From Medakamo hakoo (lineage: Eukaryota > Chlorophyta > Trebouxiophyceae > Coccomyxaceae): a stretch of DNA of 64,000 bases. Of this stretch, positions 61,228 through 64,000 are shown in pieces. Location: assembly GCA_026636295.1 (NCBI GenBank), contig CP089459.1:248001-312000 (forward strand). Reading direction: 5' to 3'. Every line of letters starts with the position of its first letter. Position 1 is the stretch's first letter. The position numbers and the translations under genes were made by a program. The notes below the pieces were generated by a model that saw nothing but the letters and a program-made list of their open reading frames with translations, was not told the origin of the DNA and did no database searches.

Positions 61228-61764
61228 ATGCCGGCCGGCCCAATTGGCGTGGCGCCCGCGCCCTCTGCCCCGCCTTTTCCATCTTCCGATGCCGCCAAGA
61301 CTTCTGCTACCGGCCCACCGGCGTTTCAAGTGACGGCGGCGCCTGCGTCGCCCTTGGCGCGGGATGACGCGGAGCTTGCCGCGCCGTGGCAAGCAACCAC
61401 CGCCACAGCCAAGGCTGCGGCCGTCGCGCTGTCGGACGACGGCTCCGCTTCGACGGCCGAGCCCTGGAGCTTCCGCCTCTGTGAAACGGCGCCCCAGTGG
61501 TGGGCGTTTGGCCTGGGCTTTCTTTGTCCCTTGGCCTGGCTGGTGGCCTCCCTCGCCCCCGTCTTTGCGGTCAGGGCGGTCGGCTCGCCCGCCGTCCGCG
61601 CGCGCTTTGCCTCCTCCCGCTCGTCCGTCGTCGCCTGGAGCTTGAGCGTCACGGCGGCCGTGACGGCTTTGATCCTGGGCTCCATTGCAGCTGCCCTGCT
61701 CATCATTGGTGCGGGCCACGGCAATGGCGCGGGCGGGCTGGGCGAGGTGCTGAGCCTGCCTTGA
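61228..61764 (+). CDS. Two-helix membrane protein, L18a-like family (copy 1)
   Basis: A single frame of 178 residues begins MPAGPIGVAPAPSAPPFPSS. The first 95 residues are Ala/Ser/Thr-rich and look disordered. Two membrane helices follow: APQWWAFGLGFLCPLAWLVA, and after a short polar loop (RARFASSRSSVVAWSLS) the segment VTAAVTALILGSIAAALLII. The layout and the 'W..G....P..W....' pattern match the gene 330 bp downstream and the plant proteins annotated as '60S ribosomal L18a-like', which are not ribosomal but small two-helix membrane proteins. This copy is the more diverged, and the conserved Arg-Glu turn of the family is missing. Function is unknown. An alternative in-frame start lies upstream at a non-ATG codon; the ATG at 61228 is used. 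Confidence 0.6.
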   Translation: MPAGPIGVAPAPSAPPFPSSDAAKTSATGPPAFQVTAAPASPLARDDAELAAPWQATTATAKAAAVALSDDGSASTAEPWSFRLCETAPQWWAFGLGFLCPLAWLVASLAPVFAVRAVGSPAVRARFASSRSSVVAWSLSVTAAVTALILGSIAAALLIIGAGHGNGAGGLGEVLSLP

Positions 61765-62092
61765 CCAGAGCGCTGGCGGGGTGAGAGTTTACTAGAGAGA
61801 GATGGAGGAGAGGAGGCGCGCGCGCCCGTGTGCTCCCCCGCGCGTGTGGTGTGCCCACAGTCTTGATTGTAAAATTACGCTTTATTTTTTAGGTGGTTTT
61901 TGCTTTGGTGTGCGGGGCGGAGAGGACGCAACAGCGCGGGCGTTTCTTTTCTCGAGAGGAATCAGGGACACAGGTCCGCCCGCGCGCACGCTCCCACTCT
62001 GGCTTTGTGCTCGCTCGCGAGGCACTCACTCTCTGTGTGCAGTCGCCGCCGGCGCCTGGACCCCGCTCGCGCGCACCTAACGAGTGCCCAAC
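61765..62092. other. Intergenic between the two L18a-like genes
   Basis: These 328 bp include an AT-rich stretch (TTGTAAAATTACGCTTTATT, about 61867-61886) that looks like the polyadenylation area of the first copy. No gene is supported. Confidence 0.45.
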
Positions 62093-62683
62093 ATGACGGC
62101 GGACGCCCCACCATCAAAACCGACGGCGTCGGCCGCGCAGCCAGCCGGCGGCAGCGGGTCCAACAACCCATTTGCCGCGCACGCGGCGCCAGCCCAGCAG
62201 CCTGCCCCACAGCCGTCCCAGCAGCAGCCGCAGGCGCCCGTCCTGGGCGTGCCCGCCTCCACGGGCGCGGGCGCGTACGCGTTCGGCCCACCCGGCGCCG
62301 GGCCGCCGCCGCCGTTGCAGCAGCAGCCTGGCGGGTGGTACCAACCCCAACCTGGCGGCGGCGGTGCTGGCGGGCCGGGCTGGGGCCCGCCGCCGCCGCC
62401 GCCCGGCCCCGTCCCCTTTGACGTGGCGTACCAGCAGGCGGGGTCGCTCGCGCCCCTGCCGTTCGGCGGGATCGGCTACCAACTCCCACTGTTCCTGTTT
62501 GGCTGGCTGTTCGCGCCGTGCTGGTTCATCGGCGCGGGGCTGCCCGCGTGCGGCGGCGGGCGCGACCCGCGCGAGCGGTACGCCTGGAGCCTCAACGTGT
62601 GCATGTCCGTGCTCGCGCTCGCCGTCGCTATTTGGGTCGTGACGGCCGCGAGCACGGGGAGTTTGTACCGGTACCGGTGGTGA
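62093..62683 (+). CDS. Two-helix membrane protein, L18a-like family (copy 2)
   Basis: One frame of 196 residues starts MTADAPPSKPTASAAQPAGG. The long N-terminal tail is Pro/Gln/Gly-rich, with GAYAFGPPGAGPPPP and GWYQPQPGGGG, a cytosolic style known from this family. The two-helix unit is LPFGGIGYQLPLFLFGWLFA, PCWFIGAGLPACGGG, then the polar turn RDPRERYAWSLNVCM and the second helix SVLALAVAIWVVTAAS. That corresponds to plant L18a-like proteins ('GIGWFLFIIGF....PWY.G......R.DYRE..G......A'). It ends SLYRYRW. The RDPRERYAW turn is the clearest family mark. Cellular role is unknown. Together with the preceding gene it forms a tandem pair. Confidence 0.7.
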   Translation: MTADAPPSKPTASAAQPAGGSGSNNPFAAHAAPAQQPAPQPSQQQPQAPVLGVPASTGAGAYAFGPPGAGPPPPLQQQPGGWYQPQPGGGGAGGPGWGPPPPPPGPVPFDVAYQQAGSLAPLPFGGIGYQLPLFLFGWLFAPCWFIGAGLPACGGGRDPRERYAWSLNVCMSVLALAVAIWVVTAASTGSLYRYRW

Positions 62684-62771
62684 AGAGAGCGCGTGTAGGG
62701 AGCAAGAAGAGGCGGGGGATGGTGTTTCTCTCTCACAAGACCAAAGACAAAAGTCTGCTTGCCACCCGACC

Positions 62772-64000
62772 ATGCTCTCCCTCTCCCGCCCCGCCCTGCG
62801 GCAGGCCGCGCCCGCGCTTGCCGCGCGGCCGGCCGTCCGCCGGTCGGCTGCCGCCGCGCCCGCGGCGACGCCGGCGCCGTCTGCCAAGGCCACCGCGCCG
62901 CTGCGTCGCCTCGCGCCGCGCACGCGCGACGTGGCCACCGCCGCCGCGTCCGTGCCCGCGCCCGTCACCCCGCCGCCCGCTCCCTTCAAATGGTGAGTGA
63001 TTGAGGGCGGAATGCGTGCAAATGCGCTGGGGATGGTTGAGAGCGGAGGCGGCCGCACGCTCGGGCCGCGCCCAAGAAGACGAGGCGGGCGCGCATGGCG
63101 GGCGAGGCTCTCCGTTTTTTTCTCGCCGGGGGGCCGCGCACGCCCTTTCCTGGACCTGGGCGATGCCGGCGCCGTCCCAGGCTCAGACGTGGGCGCCTTC
63201 TTTCCCATTTGGGAGCAGCGTCACTGAAAAAGGGGACGGCGGTCGCTCGGCGGCGCGCGTTCCAAAGCCGTGCACCAGCGCTCGGATCGAAGCCTCACCC
63301 TCCAACCACACTGCGCATCCACCACCCACCCCCACCCCCCACCCCCCTCCTCCCTCCCCCAGGGGCGCCGACATGAAAAACCTGGGCATCTCCGCCGGCG
63401 TCGGCGCGGCCGTCTGGCTCCTCCCCGCCCCCGCCGGCGTCACCCTGCAAGCCTGGCGCCTGCTGGCCATCTTCCTGGCCACCATCGTCGGCATCATCAC
63501 CAAGCCGCTGCCCCTGGGCGCGGTCGCGATGCTCGGCCTGGGCGCGTCGATGATCACGGGCGTCCTCACCTTCCCCGTCGCCTTCTCCGCCTTCGCGTCC
63601 GAGATTCCCTGGCTCATCGCCATCGCCTTCTGGCTGTCCGGCGGCTTCATCAAGTCGGGCCTGGGCTCCCGCATCGCGTACGGCATCGTCTCCCTGTTCG
63701 GGTCGACGACGCTCGGCCTGACCTACTCCCTCGTCGCGGCGGAGGCCCTGCTCGCGCCCGCCATCCCGTCCGTCGCCGCCCGGGCGGGCGGCATCTTCTT
63801 CCCGCTGGCCAAGGCGCTCTGCCTGGCGTGCGGCTCCGACCCCAAGAACGGGACGGAGGGCAAGATGGGCGCGTACGTCATGAAGACGCTCTTCCAGACA
63901 TCGTGCATTTCCTCCGCCATGTTCATCACGGCCATGGCCGCCAACCCGCTGGCCGTCAACCTGGCGGCGGACGCCCTGGGCTCCACCATTTCGTGGGGGA
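62772..64000 (+). CDS. DIT1: Plastid 2-oxoglutarate/malate translocator DiT1 (partial, 5' part)
   Basis: DiT1 swaps 2-oxoglutarate for malate across the inner plastid envelope and links photorespiratory nitrogen recovery with carbon. Exon 1 (62772-62992) and exon 2 (from 63363, phase 2) run to the right edge, giving the first 286 or so residues. Exon 1 is a transit peptide (MLSLSRPALRQAAPALAARP) ending in FKW, where the mature protein starts in plants (W-G..). The DASS-family membrane core reads AWRLLAIFLATIVGIITKPL, LGAVAMLGLGASMITGVLTF, EIPWLIAIAFWLSGGFIKSG, LGSRIAYGIVSLFGSTTLGL, LLAPAIPSVAARAGGIFFPL and FQTSCISSAMFITAMAANPL. These match green-plant SODiT1. The transit peptide lacks an upstream ER signal, which argues for a primary plastid. 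Confidence 0.94.

Overview
The window reads as compact nuclear DNA from a green-lineage (Viridiplantae) alga with very GC-rich coding sequence (by eye near 70 %). Third codon positions are almost all G or C, so nearly every gene has long false open frames on the other strand and in other frames. The green-lineage call rests on gene content: a plant-type ARP7, a thylakoid LTO1 (VKOR plus thioredoxin), a KEA4/5/6-type antiporter, a zfwd-like WD40 protein, two plant 'L18a-like' two-helix membrane proteins, a 2-oxoglutarate/malate translocator with a simple one-step transit peptide, and plastid-type IspD, UMP kinase and LeuRS. I cannot name the species.

I find 35 protein genes, 33 of them complete, and no RNA gene, CRISPR array or intact transposon. 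I placed 36 spliceosomal introns by matching reading phase, GT...AG sites and family homology. Introns are few per gene and crowd toward the 5' end, often just after a signal or transit peptide. Genes sit close together, in many divergent (75-590 bp) and convergent (about 65-460 bp) pairs.

Layout. 1-9.5 kb: end of an unknown gene, RPN3 (proteasome lid), a tandem pair of secreted ShKT-domain proteins, an unknown secreted protein, a small Gly/Ala-rich secreted protein and TMCO1. 9.7-20.6 kb: organellar LeuRS, a small secreted protein, the spliceosomal cyclophilin CWC27, RNA polymerase III subunit RPC5, the RAD6-type E2 UBC2, and a RanBPM-like CTLH/GID subunit with an apparent frameshift. 20.7-28.0 kb: a basic orphan, a SOUL-like secreted protein ending in two perfect hairpins, a conserved plastid protein, an orphan, a SAP/HeH-transmembrane-AAA-like protein and IspD. 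28.5-42.9 kb: a BED-finger gene with a hAT-transposase-like segment, a KEA antiporter, SF3B1, UMP kinase and GFAT. 43.4-53.9 kb: CTNNBL1 with an added RS tail, an orphan, a saccharopine-dehydrogenase-like oxidoreductase, a front-end desaturase, ARP7 and an MFS transporter. 54.2-64.0 kb: LTO1, a PDE12-YrdC fusion, a zfwd-like protein with an RGG head, two L18a-like membrane proteins and the start of DiT1.

The genes do not form one pathway. Several serve the plastid (IspD for isoprenoids, UMP kinase for pyrimidines, LTO1 for disulfides, DiT1 for carbon/nitrogen exchange, LeuRS for translation), three serve the spliceosome (CWC27, SF3B1, CTNNBL1), and three serve ubiquitin/proteasome work (RPN3, UBC2, RanBPM). 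The most unusual items are the PDE12-YrdC fusion and the SAP/HeH-transmembrane-AAA-like protein.
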